A stretch of DNA of 64,000 nt. Origin: ZC4RG35 sp040878345 (GTDB taxonomy: Bacteria; Actinomycetota; Acidimicrobiia; Spongiisociales; ZC4RG35). This document shows, one piece after another, positions 16,671 through 24,799 of this stretch. Both the position numbers and the translations under genes were made by a program. Positions within the stretch are counted from its first letter, which is position 1, and each line of letters opens with the position of its first letter. The notes below the pieces were generated by a model, which saw only the letters and a program-made list of their open reading frames with translations, ran no database searches and was not told the origin of the DNA. The DNA lies in the NCBI GenBank assembly GCA_040878345.1, contig JBBDML010000026.1, positions 7,805 through 71,804 on the forward strand, read 5' to 3'.

Positions 16671-18041
16671 TTGCACGACGTCGTCATAGTTGGGGGTGGC
16701 CCCGGCGGCTATGCCGCAGCCCTCTTCGCCCACAACTTCGGCCTCTCGGTAGCCCTGGTGGAGAAGGAGCGCCCGGGCGGGACCTGTCTGATCCGTGGGT
16801 GCATCCCCGCCAAGCAGTGGCTCCACATCGCCGAGGTCTACACCACCGTCAGTCACGCCGCCGAGTACGGGGTGGTCACCTCTCAGCCGCAGCTCGACTG
16901 GTCGGCGGCCCTGGCCAAGAAGAACCAGACCGTCGAGGCCGTGGTGCGCGGGCTCGGCGGCCTCCTCAAGCAACGCGGTGTGGAGGTCGTCGAGGGCTTC
17001 GGGAAGCTGGCCGGGCCAAAAAAGGTCGAGGTCTCGGGCGCCAATGGTGTGACCACGCTCGAAGCGGGCTCGGTCATCGTCGCCACCGGGTCGCATGCCC
17101 GCTCCATCCCCGGTTACGCCATCGATGGCAAGCAGATCGTCACCTCGGACCATGCCCTCGACTGGGAGCACCAACCGGGGCGGGTCGCGATCGTCGGTGG
17201 CGGGGTCATCGGCTGCGAGTTCGCCTCCTTCCTCATCGACGTGGGGAGCGATGTCCACGTCTTCGAGATGATGGACCAGATCATCCCCGGGTCCGACCCG
17301 GAGTCGGCCCGAATGCTCCAGCGGCTGCTGCAGAAACGAGGGGTGAAGTTCCATGTCGGGGCCGAGGTCGGCCCGGCCGAGGTCGGGTCCTCCGGTGTCG
17401 TGGTCCCAGCCGGTGATGAGAAGGTCGAGGTCGACGTGGCATTGGTGGCGGTGGGGCGTGGCCCCAACACCGAGGGCGTCGGCCTGGAAACGACCCGGGT
17501 CGAGCTCGACCGGGGATTCGTCACCGTCGACCCTGAGACCATGATGACCGCCGAGCCCGGTGTGTACGCCGTGGGCGACATCGTGGCCGGCACCCCCCAA
17601 CTGGCACACGTCGGGTTTGCGGAAGGCATTGCTGCCATGACCCACATCGCCACCGGAGAGTCGCGCGGTGTCGACTACGACGCAGTCCCCAGAGTGACCT
17701 ACACCCATCCCGAAGTGGCCGAGGTGGGGATCACCGAGGCTGAGGCAGTGCGCCGCGGCATCGAGGTCGAGACCGCAAAGCACTTCTTCAACGGCGTGGG
17801 GCGGGCGATGATCATCGGGCAGAACCAAGGGCATGTGAAGGTCTTCTCCGCCAAGGACGGGCCGGTGGTGGGGGCGAGCATCGTGGGGCCACAAGCGGGT
17901 GAGATGATCCACGAGCTGATGTACGCCGTGGGATGGGAGGCACTACCCACCGAGGCCGCCGCCCTGATCCACGCCCATCCCACCCTGTCCGAGACGATTG
18001 GTGAGACACTGATGAGCGCCGCCGGCAAGAGCCTGCACTGA
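16671..18041 (+). CDS. lpdA: Dihydrolipoyl dehydrogenase (E3)
   Basis: 456 residues. FAD-binding GGGPGGYAAALFA at the N-terminus, the redox-active disulfide GGTCLIRGCIPAKQ (C-x4-C), the NAD-binding GGGVIGCEFASFL, the second FAD motif GVYAVGDIV, and the dimer-interface HAHPTLSE with the active-site His. The start is TTG at 16671 after a GGAAAGG site. It reoxidises dihydrolipoyl groups on the E2 protein encoded next, 12 nt downstream. Confidence 0.94.
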   Translation: MHDVVIVGGGPGGYAAALFAHNFGLSVALVEKERPGGTCLIRGCIPAKQWLHIAEVYTTVSHAAEYGVVTSQPQLDWSAALAKKNQTVEAVVRGLGGLLKQRGVEVVEGFGKLAGPKKVEVSGANGVTTLEAGSVIVATGSHARSIPGYAIDGKQIVTSDHALDWEHQPGRVAIVGGGVIGCEFASFLIDVGSDVHVFEMMDQIIPGSDPESARMLQRLLQKRGVKFHVGAEVGPAEVGSSGVVVPAGDEKVEVDVALVAVGRGPNTEGVGLETTRVELDRGFVTVDPETMMTAEPGVYAVGDIVAGTPQLAHVGFAEGIAAMTHIATGESRGVDYDAVPRVTYTHPEVAEVGITEAEAVRRGIEVETAKHFFNGVGRAMIIGQNQGHVKVFSAKDGPVVGASIVGPQAGEMIHELMYAVGWEALPTEAAALIHAHPTLSETIGETLMSAAGKSLH

Positions 18042-18053
18042 GAGGAGCGACAC

Positions 18054-19577
18054 GTGGCAACGACGGTTTCCATGCCCCAGCTGGGTGAGACGGTCACCGA
18101 AGGGACCATCCTCAAGTGGGCCAAGAAGGTCGGTGACACCATCAACGAGGACGAGGTGCTGCTCGAGATCTCGACCGACAAAGTCGACACCGAGGTTCCC
18201 TCACCGGTGTCCGGCACCATCCTTCAGATCCTGGTCGACGAAGGAGAGACGGTTTCTGTCGGCGCAAACCTGGTGGTGATAGGTGAGGCCGGCGAGGCCA
18301 CCGAGGCACCCCCGGCGACGGCTGCCGAACCGGCCCCAGCCCCGGCGCCCGAGAAGGCTCCCTCGGCGGCGGCTGCCGAACCGGCCCCAGCCCCGGCGCC
18401 CGAGGAGGCTCCTGCACCGACGCTAGCAGTCGAAACTCCGGCACCTGCGGCGGCTCCGTCCCCAGCGGTGGAGCTGCATCCGGCATCGGAGACCCCATCC
18501 GGGCCCGACACCGGTTTCGAGATGAGCGGCGAGCCCACCGACGAGGAGGTCGAGGCGTTCTTCGCCGAGCCTTCCCCGGAGAGCTCCCAGCTGTTGTCGC
18601 CGGTGGTGCGTCGCCTGGTCCGTGAGAACCAGGTCGATCTGTCCAAGGTCAAAGGGACCGGTCAGGGTGGCCGGATCACCAGGAGGGACGTCGAGGCCTT
18701 CCTCACCGCCGCCCCGGCCCCGGCTCCCCCTGCTACTCCGGCTCTTGCCCCAGCTCCGGCGGCGCAGGCCCCCCCGGCGGCCCAACCCGCTCCGGCGGCC
18801 CAACCCGCCCCCGAGCCGGCGGCCCAGCCCGCCCAAGCGGCCCCAACTCCAGCCGTCACGGCCGAAGAGGTCGAGCTCGATCGGATCCGGTTGCGGACGG
18901 CCGAGAACTTGATCAGGGCGCGACAGACGGCGGCCCATGTGTGGACGTCGGTGGAGGTCGACTTCGAGCGGGTGGAGCGGGTGCGTCAGGCGCATAAGGC
19001 GGGGTTCAAGTCGAGCGAAGGCTTCTCGCTGACCTATTTGCCCTTCGTATCGCGGGCGACCATCGACGCCCTCAAGGCCTACCCGGTGGTCAACAGCTCG
19101 TTCGACCTCGAGGGGAAGAAGGCGTTGTTCCACAAGAAGGTGGACTTGGGGATCGCCATCGATCTCAATCAGGGTGGGCTGGTTGTGGCTCGGGTCCGCA
19201 ACGCCGACGGGCTGCGTCTGGTGGGTATCGCACGGGAGATCCGCGACCTCGCCGACCGGGCCCGCAGCAACAAGCTGACCCTCGATGACCTGAGCGGCTC
19301 GACGTTCACCATCACCAACCCGGGGCCGTTCGGGTCGTTCATGTCGGCGCCGATCATCAATGTCCCCAACGTGGCGATCCTCTCCACCGACACCGTCACC
19401 AAACGGCCCACGGTGGTGACCGCAGCCGATGGCCAGGACATGATCGGCATCCGCCACATCGGGTATCTCGGGCTCTCCTGGGATCATCGCGCCTTCGATG
19501 GGTCAACCGCGGTCCTCTTCCTGCAGCGGATCAGGGAGAACCTCGAAACGTGGGACTGGGAGCAGGAACTTGCGTAG
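18054..19577 (+). CDS. 2-oxoacid dehydrogenase E2 (dihydrolipoamide acyltransferase, SucB-like)
   Basis: 507 residues. A single N-terminal lipoyl domain (lipoyl Lys in EISTDKVDTEVPSP, about residue 43), a long Ala/Pro linker, an E3-binding domain (SPVVRRLVRENQVDLSKVKG), a second Ala/Pro linker, and the catalytic domain with the DHRAFDG active-site motif near the C-terminus. The start is GTG at 18054 after GAGAGGAG. It could serve the 2-oxoglutarate or branched-chain complex; no E1 gene is in the window. It sits between E3 and the lipoylation enzyme, forming one functional block. Confidence 0.92.
   Translation: MATTVSMPQLGETVTEGTILKWAKKVGDTINEDEVLLEISTDKVDTEVPSPVSGTILQILVDEGETVSVGANLVVIGEAGEATEAPPATAAEPAPAPAPEKAPSAAAAEPAPAPAPEEAPAPTLAVETPAPAAAPSPAVELHPASETPSGPDTGFEMSGEPTDEEVEAFFAEPSPESSQLLSPVVRRLVRENQVDLSKVKGTGQGGRITRRDVEAFLTAAPAPAPPATPALAPAPAAQAPPAAQPAPAAQPAPEPAAQPAQAAPTPAVTAEEVELDRIRLRTAENLIRARQTAAHVWTSVEVDFERVERVRQAHKAGFKSSEGFSLTYLPFVSRATIDALKAYPVVNSSFDLEGKKALFHKKVDLGIAIDLNQGGLVVARVRNADGLRLVGIAREIRDLADRARSNKLTLDDLSGSTFTITNPGPFGSFMSAPIINVPNVAILSTDTVTKRPTVVTAADGQDMIGIRHIGYLGLSWDHRAFDGSTAVLFLQRIRENLETWDWEQELA
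18320..18404 (+). repeat. 51-nt in-frame repeat in the E2 linker
   Basis: A GCTGCCGAACCGGCCCC-type unit starts at 18321 and again at 18372, a 51-nt (17-residue) period encoding Ala/Pro/Glu-rich linker. The first linker was probably lengthened by duplication. Such flexible linkers swing the lipoyl domain between active sites. Confidence 0.7.
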
Positions 19578-19590
19578 CAAGTTCCTGCTC
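19560..19590 (+). terminator. Perfect 14-bp hairpin across the E2 stop codon
   Basis: GAGCAGGAACTTGC (19560-19573) and GCAAGTTCCTGCTC (19577-19590) are perfect inverted repeats with a 3-nt loop; the TAG stop lies at the loop. No T-tract follows, so it may be a transcription attenuator or mRNA 3'-end stabiliser rather than a classical terminator. Confidence 0.65.
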
Positions 19591-19592
19591 CG

Positions 19593-19620
19593 TACCTGGT
19601 ACCTGGTACTTGGTGCCTGG
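19593..19620 (+). repeat. Four tandem 7-nt repeats
   Basis: TACCTGG, TACCTGG, TACTTGG and TGCCTGG run in tandem directly after the hairpin and directly before the lipB-lipA ribosome-binding region. A slippage-prone microsatellite; no function is evident. Confidence 0.8.
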
Positions 19621-19628
19621 AGTGAGGT

Positions 19629-21302
19629 GTGAGCGAAGCGAGCCTCCTGCTCCGTACCCGCTGGCTGGGCAGGCTTCCCTACGGGGAGGCCTGGGACCTG
19701 CAACGCGCCTTCCACGAAGGGAAGGTGAGAGGCCGGACCTCGGACGACTATCTGCTTCTCGTGGAGCACCCCCCGGTGTTCACCGTCGGGCGCAACGGCG
19801 ACGGGTCCAACCTGTTGGTCGATGCCCGTCTCATCGAGTCACGGGGCGCCGAGGTCCTTCACATCGACCGCGGGGGTGACGTCACTTTCCATGGCCCGGG
19901 TCAGCTGGTCGGCTACCCGATCCTGACTCTCGAGGACCCCAAGCAGATCGTTCCATATGTCCGACGATTGGAGGAGGTGCTGATCCGGGTTCTCGCCGAC
20001 TTCGGGGTGAGAGCATGGCGAGAAGAGGGCCTCACCGGGGTATGGACCGCGGGGGGCAAGGTGGCTGCGATCGGGGTCAGGGTGGCGCGCAGTGTCACCA
20101 TGCACGGCTTTGCCCTCAACCTCAATCCCGACATGAGCTGGTTCGGGATGATGAACCCATGCGGGATCACTGACCGGCCGGTGACCAACCTCACCGACCT
20201 GCTGGGTCGGAAGGTGACGATCGAGGAGACGGTGGAGGTCCTGGTCCCGCGGTTCGTCGAGGTCTTCGGCTATCCCGAGTCCGAGACCCAAAAGGCGGCT
20301 TTCGTCCGTGGTCAGGGAAGGGAGCCCCATTTCGAGGTCGACCATCTCCTCGCCCAAGGCACCTTCTCCCCGGAGAGGCGGGCCGACGAGGCGATCCTGA
20401 TCAACGGGCGTCTGCCCGGTGAGCCTCCTCGACCCGAGTGGATGAAGGTCAAGGCAAGGCTGGAGGGTCACTATCTGGAGCTGAAGAAGCTGATGCGTGG
20501 GCTCGAACTCCACACCGTTTGTGAGGAGGCCAAGTGCCCCAACATCTACGAGTGCTGGGGGATGGGCACGGCCACCCTGATGATCCTCGGGGACAAGTGC
20601 ACCAGGGCATGCTCCTTCTGCAACGTCACCACCGGGAAGCCCACCGAGTTCGACGTGCTCGAGCCCTACCGGGCCGCGGAGGCCATCGCCACCATGAGGC
20701 TGTCACATGCGGTGATCACCTCGGTGAACCGTGATGATCTCAGCGATGGGGGAGCAGGGATCTTCGCCCACACCATCGTCGAGTCGAGACGACGCTCTCC
20801 GCAGACCGAGATAGAAGTGCTGATCCCCGACTTCAAGGGTGACCGGGCGGCACTGGCCACGGTGATGGAGGCCCGACCCGAGGTCCTCAACCACAACACC
20901 GAGACCGTGCTCCGTCTACAGCGGGACATAAGGACTTCGGCCAACTATGGCCGCTCTCTGGCGCTGTTGTGGCGGGCAAAACAGCTGTACCCGGAGGGTC
21001 TGATCAAGTCGGGGCTCATCGTGGGGATGGGGGAGACCCGTGAGGAGGTGCTCGCCACGCTGGCCGACATGAGGACCATCGGCATCGACATCGTCACCAT
21101 CGGGCAATACCTCAGACCCACCACCCGCCACCGCCCGATCCACCGCTACGTGCACCCCGATGAGTTCGCTGAATACAAGCGGTTCGGCGAGGGTCTCGGG
21201 ATACCCCACGTCGAGTCGGGGCCACTGGTCAGATCGAGCTACCACGCAAAGGAGAGCCGTCAGGCGGTGCCGGTGGCCGTCGGAGTCAAACAGGGGCCTT
21301 GA
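19629..21302 (+). CDS. lipB-lipA: LipB-LipA fusion: octanoyltransferase + lipoyl synthase
   Basis: 557 residues carrying both steps of lipoyl cofactor synthesis. The N-terminal half (about 1-225) is LipB: RGGDVTFHGPGQLVGYP, the catalytic Lys144 in GGKVAAIG and Cys178 in MNPCGI. The C-terminal half (about 265-550) is LipA: the auxiliary-cluster cysteines 298/303/309 (CEEAKCPNIYEC), the radical-SAM cysteines 324/328/331 (CTRACSFC) and the terminal RSSYHAKE. All key residues of both enzymes are present and the frame is unbroken, so this looks like a working fusion. In most bacteria these are two proteins. It probably lipoylates the E2 encoded just upstream. The start is GTG at 19629. Confidence 0.95.
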   Translation: MSEASLLLRTRWLGRLPYGEAWDLQRAFHEGKVRGRTSDDYLLLVEHPPVFTVGRNGDGSNLLVDARLIESRGAEVLHIDRGGDVTFHGPGQLVGYPILTLEDPKQIVPYVRRLEEVLIRVLADFGVRAWREEGLTGVWTAGGKVAAIGVRVARSVTMHGFALNLNPDMSWFGMMNPCGITDRPVTNLTDLLGRKVTIEETVEVLVPRFVEVFGYPESETQKAAFVRGQGREPHFEVDHLLAQGTFSPERRADEAILINGRLPGEPPRPEWMKVKARLEGHYLELKKLMRGLELHTVCEEAKCPNIYECWGMGTATLMILGDKCTRACSFCNVTTGKPTEFDVLEPYRAAEAIATMRLSHAVITSVNRDDLSDGGAGIFAHTIVESRRRSPQTEIEVLIPDFKGDRAALATVMEARPEVLNHNTETVLRLQRDIRTSANYGRSLALLWRAKQLYPEGLIKSGLIVGMGETREEVLATLADMRTIGIDIVTIGQYLRPTTRHRPIHRYVHPDEFAEYKRFGEGLGIPHVESGPLVRSSYHAKESRQAVPVAVGVKQGP

Positions 21303-21333
21303 GCCCGAGCCGCGGTCGAGGCATGCTCGGGGC

Positions 21334-21645
21334 ATGACGCCTTCGGAGGCTGACCGTCTCGATCTCTACAATGGTCTCAGCGAAGTCCTCGGCCCGACCC
21401 GGGCGGAGACCCTCATGACATATCCCCCAGCTGTTGACCCATCCGAACTTGCGTCGAAGACCGACATGTCGTCGATACGGGAGGACATCTCGGCGTTACG
21501 AGCCGACATCCACGACCTTCGGTCCGATCTCAAGACGGGTCTTGAGGCCGTCAATGCACGGATCGACCGATTGTTCCTCACGCTGGTCGCTGGGCTCTTC
21601 GTCATCGTGGCAGCCATGGCAGGTGTGGTGGTCAGCCTCCGCTGA
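21334..21645 (+). CDS. Coiled-coil protein with C-terminal membrane anchor
   Basis: 103 residues. N-terminal part with LYNGLSEVLGPTRAETLMTY, then a heptad-like charged coiled coil (about residues 45-80), then a single C-terminal transmembrane helix (LFLTLVAGLFVIVAAMAGVV). The layout resembles small actinobacterial DUF1640/CCDC90-like proteins; function unknown. It overlaps, on the opposite strand, the read-through end of the truncated methyltransferase frame. Confidence 0.8.
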   Translation: MTPSEADRLDLYNGLSEVLGPTRAETLMTYPPAVDPSELASKTDMSSIREDISALRADIHDLRSDLKTGLEAVNARIDRLFLTLVAGLFVIVAAMAGVVVSLR

Positions 21646-22136
21646 GCTCGGTCCCCGATTGGCAACTGCCACGCCCTGTTGAAGAAGTTGAGGACGAGGC
21701 GTGAGTCGGCTCGGCATGCTCCGAGAGCCGCCTCCATCACCTGTTGAACGTCCCAGACGTCGTTGATCAGATCCGAGAGGACGACGACGTCATAGTCCTT
21801 GTCGATTGGAGTGTCATGGACGTCGCCCTCGACGAAGCGAAGGGCCGAATGGCGTGCTCGGGCCTGCTCGAGCGCCTGCCCGGAGAAGTCGACGCCCATG
21901 CCGTCCTTCGGTCGAAGCTCGGCGAGAAGATCGCCTTGCCCGCATCCCAGCTCGAGCACGCTCGACCCTTCGGGGACGATGAAGCGGTAGATCGTCGACA
22001 GTCTGCGGTGGTAATGGCGGGAGGCGAACGACTTCCCCTCCTTCGACCAGACGCGGTCCCAAAAGGCGCGCCGCGTCTCCTGAAAGGCGAGCCTGGCGGC
22101 ATCGGTGCCCATAGCGGCGTCGGGTCGGTCACCCAT
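21366..22136 (-). pseudogene. Truncated SAM-dependent methyltransferase
   Basis: From the ATG at 22136, about 160 residues fit a class I methyltransferase: AFWDRVWSKEG, RFIVPEGSSVLELGCGQGDL (SAM-binding motif I), GVDFSGQALEQAR, and DVVVLSDLINDVWDVQ. Homology seems to stop near LNFFNRAWQLPIG (about 21655); the remaining frame is antisense to the neighbouring gene 21334-21645 and looks non-coding. Related proteins continue with another domain, so the 3' part appears to have been lost. The residual N-terminal domain might still fold. It lies next to fcl/gmd. Confidence 0.65.
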
Positions 22137-22147
22137 CGTGCGGCAAG

Positions 22148-23092
22148 CTAACCCAGTTCTGCCAGGAAGCTGTGGTAGGTGGAGGCGATGCCCTGGCGGA
22201 GCGGTATCGAAGCGGCCCACCCCAACTCGGTGAGCTTCGAGACGTCGAGAAGCTTCCGCATGACCCCGTCGGGCATCGAGGTGTCGAAGACGTACTCGCC
22301 CTCCCATCCGATGACCTCACCGATCAGGTTGGCCAGCTCGAGGATGGTGATGTCTTGGCCGGTGCCGACATTGAGGTGTTGCTCCCCGCTGTAGTTCCGC
22401 AGGGCGAAGAGGACCGCATCGGCGAGATCGTCGACATGGAGGAACTCGCGTCTTGGTCGCCCACTTCCCCAGAGGGTCATGGAGGGCTTCCCACCCACCC
22501 TGGCCTCGTGGGTCTTGCGCATCAGGGCGGGCAGAACGTGGGAGGTGGCCGGGTCGTAGTTGTCTCCCGGCCCGTAGAGATTGGTGGGCATCAGCGAGAT
22601 CACGTCCATCCCGTATTGCCGACGCAGCATCTTTCCGTACTCGAGGGCCGCGATCTTTGCCACCGCATACCCTTCGTTGGTGGCCTCCAACGCGCCGGTT
22701 AGCAGCAAGTCCTCGCTCATGGGCTGGGGGGCGGCGGCGGGGTAGATGCAGGACGACCCGAGGATCGCCACCTTCTCGACTCCAGCCATCTGTGCTGCCC
22801 TGAGGGTGTTGGCGGAGATCATGGTGTTGTCGTATAGGAAATCAGCCTGAGCGCTGCGGTTGGCGTGGATCCCTCCCACCCGTGCCGCCGCAATGATTGC
22901 CACCTGGGGCTTTGCCGACACCACGAAATCCTCGGTCTCTTGCTGCCGGCGAAGATCGACTTCTGTCGAGGAGGCGGTGATCAACCGGCCGATGCCCTCT
23001 GCGGCGAGACGCCTGACCACGGCGCTCCCGACCATCCCGAGATGGCCGGCGACCCAAACGTCCTTACCGGTCAAGTCGAAGGAGCTGCTCAA
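22148..23092 (-). CDS. fcl: GDP-L-fucose synthase
   Basis: 314 residues, extended short-chain dehydrogenase fold. NADP-binding GHLGMVGSAVVRRL, GSSCIYP (catalytic Ser), YAVAKIAALEYG (Tyr-x3-Lys) and LMPTNLYGPGDNYD are visible. It converts GDP-4-keto-6-deoxymannose to GDP-L-fucose, following Gmd. The start is taken as TTG at 23092, overlapping the gmd stop by 4 nt; the longer frame upstream is gmd read in another frame. Confidence 0.94.
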   Translation of the reverse strand: MSSSFDLTGKDVWVAGHLGMVGSAVVRRLAAEGIGRLITASSTEVDLRRQQETEDFVVSAKPQVAIIAAARVGGIHANRSAQADFLYDNTMISANTLRAAQMAGVEKVAILGSSCIYPAAAPQPMSEDLLLTGALEATNEGYAVAKIAALEYGKMLRRQYGMDVISLMPTNLYGPGDNYDPATSHVLPALMRKTHEARVGGKPSMTLWGSGRPRREFLHVDDLADAVLFALRNYSGEQHLNVGTGQDITILELANLIGEVIGWEGEYVFDTSMPDGVMRKLLDVSKLTELGWAASIPLRQGIASTYHSFLAELG

Positions 23093-24123
23093 GTGGTCAA
23101 GCGGTCGGGGTAAAGGTTGGCAGCGGTCTCTCGGGCGGTGTCGATGTCGATGCCGACAGATGCCAGGTCGTGGGAGACCATCAGGTGCACCAGCTCGTCG
23201 AAGGTGGTGTCCGGCTTCCACCCCAAGACATCTCTGGCTTTGGTGGCGTCGGCCTCGAGGTGCTCGACCTCGGTGGGGCGAAAGTAGGCGGGGTCGACCT
23301 TGACGAATGGCTCCCAGTCGAGCCCGACCACGCCGAAAGCAGCGGCGCAGAAGTCCCGCACGGTGTGGCCCACCCCGGTACCGATCACGTAGTCGTCTGG
23401 CTGATCGGCCTGGAGCATCATCCACATCGCCCTCACGTAGTCCTTGGCGTAGCCCCAGTCCCTGATGGCGTCGAGGTTTCCCAGGTACAGCTCCTTCTGG
23501 GAACCGGCGACGATCCGGGAGACGGCTCGGGTCACCTTGCGGGTGACGAACGTCTCGCCACGTCGCTCGCCCTCGTGATTGAAGAGGATCCCATTGCTGG
23601 CGAACAGCCCGTAAGCCTCCCGGTAGTTGGCCACCATCCAGTGGGCATACACCTTCGCCGCGGCGTAGGGGGATCGGGGCCTGAACTCGGTGGTCTCGCT
23701 CTGGGGCGGTGGCGCGTCCCCGAACATCTCGGAGGTCCCGGCTTGATAGAGCCTGGTATCTATATGGGCGTCCCGGATCGCCTCGAGGAGCCGGATCACA
23801 CCCAGCCCGTCGACATCTCCGGTGTACTCCGGCTGATGGAATGAGACGGCGACGTGTGACTGGGCACCGAGGTTGTAGATCTCGTCGGGCTCCATGGTCC
23901 TGATCACCCTGGCGATCTGGGATCCATCGGTGAGATCCCCATAATGGAGGAAGAGCCTGACATCGGGGTCGTGGGGATCCTGATACAGGTGATCGAGCCG
24001 CTGGGTGTTGAAGGTGGAGGCGCGGCGGATGATCCCGTGCACCTGGTAGCCCTTGTCAAGCAACAGCTCGGCGAGATGGGATCCGTCCTGACCGGTTATC
24101 CCCGTTATCAAGGCCTTTTTCAC
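23089..24123 (-). CDS. gmd: GDP-mannose 4,6-dehydratase
   Basis: 344 residues from the GTG at 24123, preceded by GGAGG. NADP-binding GITGQDGSHLAELLL, GAQSHVAVSF, and the Tyr-x3-Lys motif in SPYAAAKVYAHW; FNHEGERRGETFVTRK is typical of the family. First step from GDP-mannose towards GDP-fucose, feeding cell-surface glycan synthesis. Forms an operon with fcl. Confidence 0.95.
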   Translation of the reverse strand: MKKALITGITGQDGSHLAELLLDKGYQVHGIIRRASTFNTQRLDHLYQDPHDPDVRLFLHYGDLTDGSQIARVIRTMEPDEIYNLGAQSHVAVSFHQPEYTGDVDGLGVIRLLEAIRDAHIDTRLYQAGTSEMFGDAPPPQSETTEFRPRSPYAAAKVYAHWMVANYREAYGLFASNGILFNHEGERRGETFVTRKVTRAVSRIVAGSQKELYLGNLDAIRDWGYAKDYVRAMWMMLQADQPDDYVIGTGVGHTVRDFCAAAFGVVGLDWEPFVKVDPAYFRPTEVEHLEADATKARDVLGWKPDTTFDELVHLMVSHDLASVGIDIDTARETAANLYPDRLTT

Positions 24124-24238
24124 GTCCCTCCTACCCAGATCAGCCGCCCGGGCGGCGAAGGATAATGCAGGGGGGTGGCCAAGCCCCGGGCATCGACATG
24201 AGTTGGGGTTCCGGGTCGAGGGGATACCATGGCCTCCG

Positions 24239-24799
24239 ATGCCCTTGCACAGTGGCCCGGCCACGGCGTTGATGGTCCTCATCCTGATCGCCGGGACACA
24301 GAAGATCCTCGATCCCTCGACCACCTCCGGGGCGCTGGCCGCTGCCCGGCTCCCCGCTTCCTCGCTCCTGGTTCGAATCCTCGGCGTCGTCGAGGTGGGG
24401 GCGGCGGTGGCCTTCCTCGCCGAAGGCGGCGTGATCCCCGCAGTTGTCGGGGCGGTCCTCTACGCCGGCTTCGCCTGGTTCGTCATCAACGCCCTTGCCA
24501 GGGACCTACCCATCTCGAGCTGCGGTTGCCTCGGGGCCGCCGAGACCCCACCGACCATGGTCCACGTGGTGCTGAACCTCTTGGCTGTTGGAGTAATGAC
24601 CCTCGCTGCCATAATCCCCCTCGCACCGTTGGGTGGGCTGCTGGGCCAGGAGATGAAGACGATCGTGCCTCATCTGTTGTTCACCGGCGTCTCCGTCTAC
24701 CTGCTCTACGCCCTGCTGGCGGTGCTCCCCCTGGTGAGCAGGGCCGCCCGGGCCTCGCTGCCAACCTATCTCCCGCACCCGCGGAGACCGACGCCATGA
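24239..24799 (+). CDS. MauE-like membrane protein (DoxX/MauE family)
   Basis: 186 residues with four to five hydrophobic helices and a Cys-Gly-Cys motif (SSCGCLGA, Cys95 and Cys97), typical of the MauE family of membrane proteins needed for disulfide-rich protein maturation in methylamine dehydrogenase operons. The ATG at 24239 is used. Its stop overlaps the next gene's ATG by 4 nt. Together with the MauD-like protein downstream it should oxidise or isomerise disulfides in the Cys-rich Tat protein encoded between them (inference). Confidence 0.82.
   Translation: MPLHSGPATALMVLILIAGTQKILDPSTTSGALAAARLPASSLLVRILGVVEVGAAVAFLAEGGVIPAVVGAVLYAGFAWFVINALARDLPISSCGCLGAAETPPTMVHVVLNLLAVGVMTLAAIIPLAPLGGLLGQEMKTIVPHLLFTGVSVYLLYALLAVLPLVSRAARASLPTYLPHPRRPTP

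Noticed and set aside
22148..23425. N-terminally extended GDP-fucose synthase
   Set aside because: The extra 111 residues are gmd read in another frame; Rossmann-fold homology begins right after 23092.
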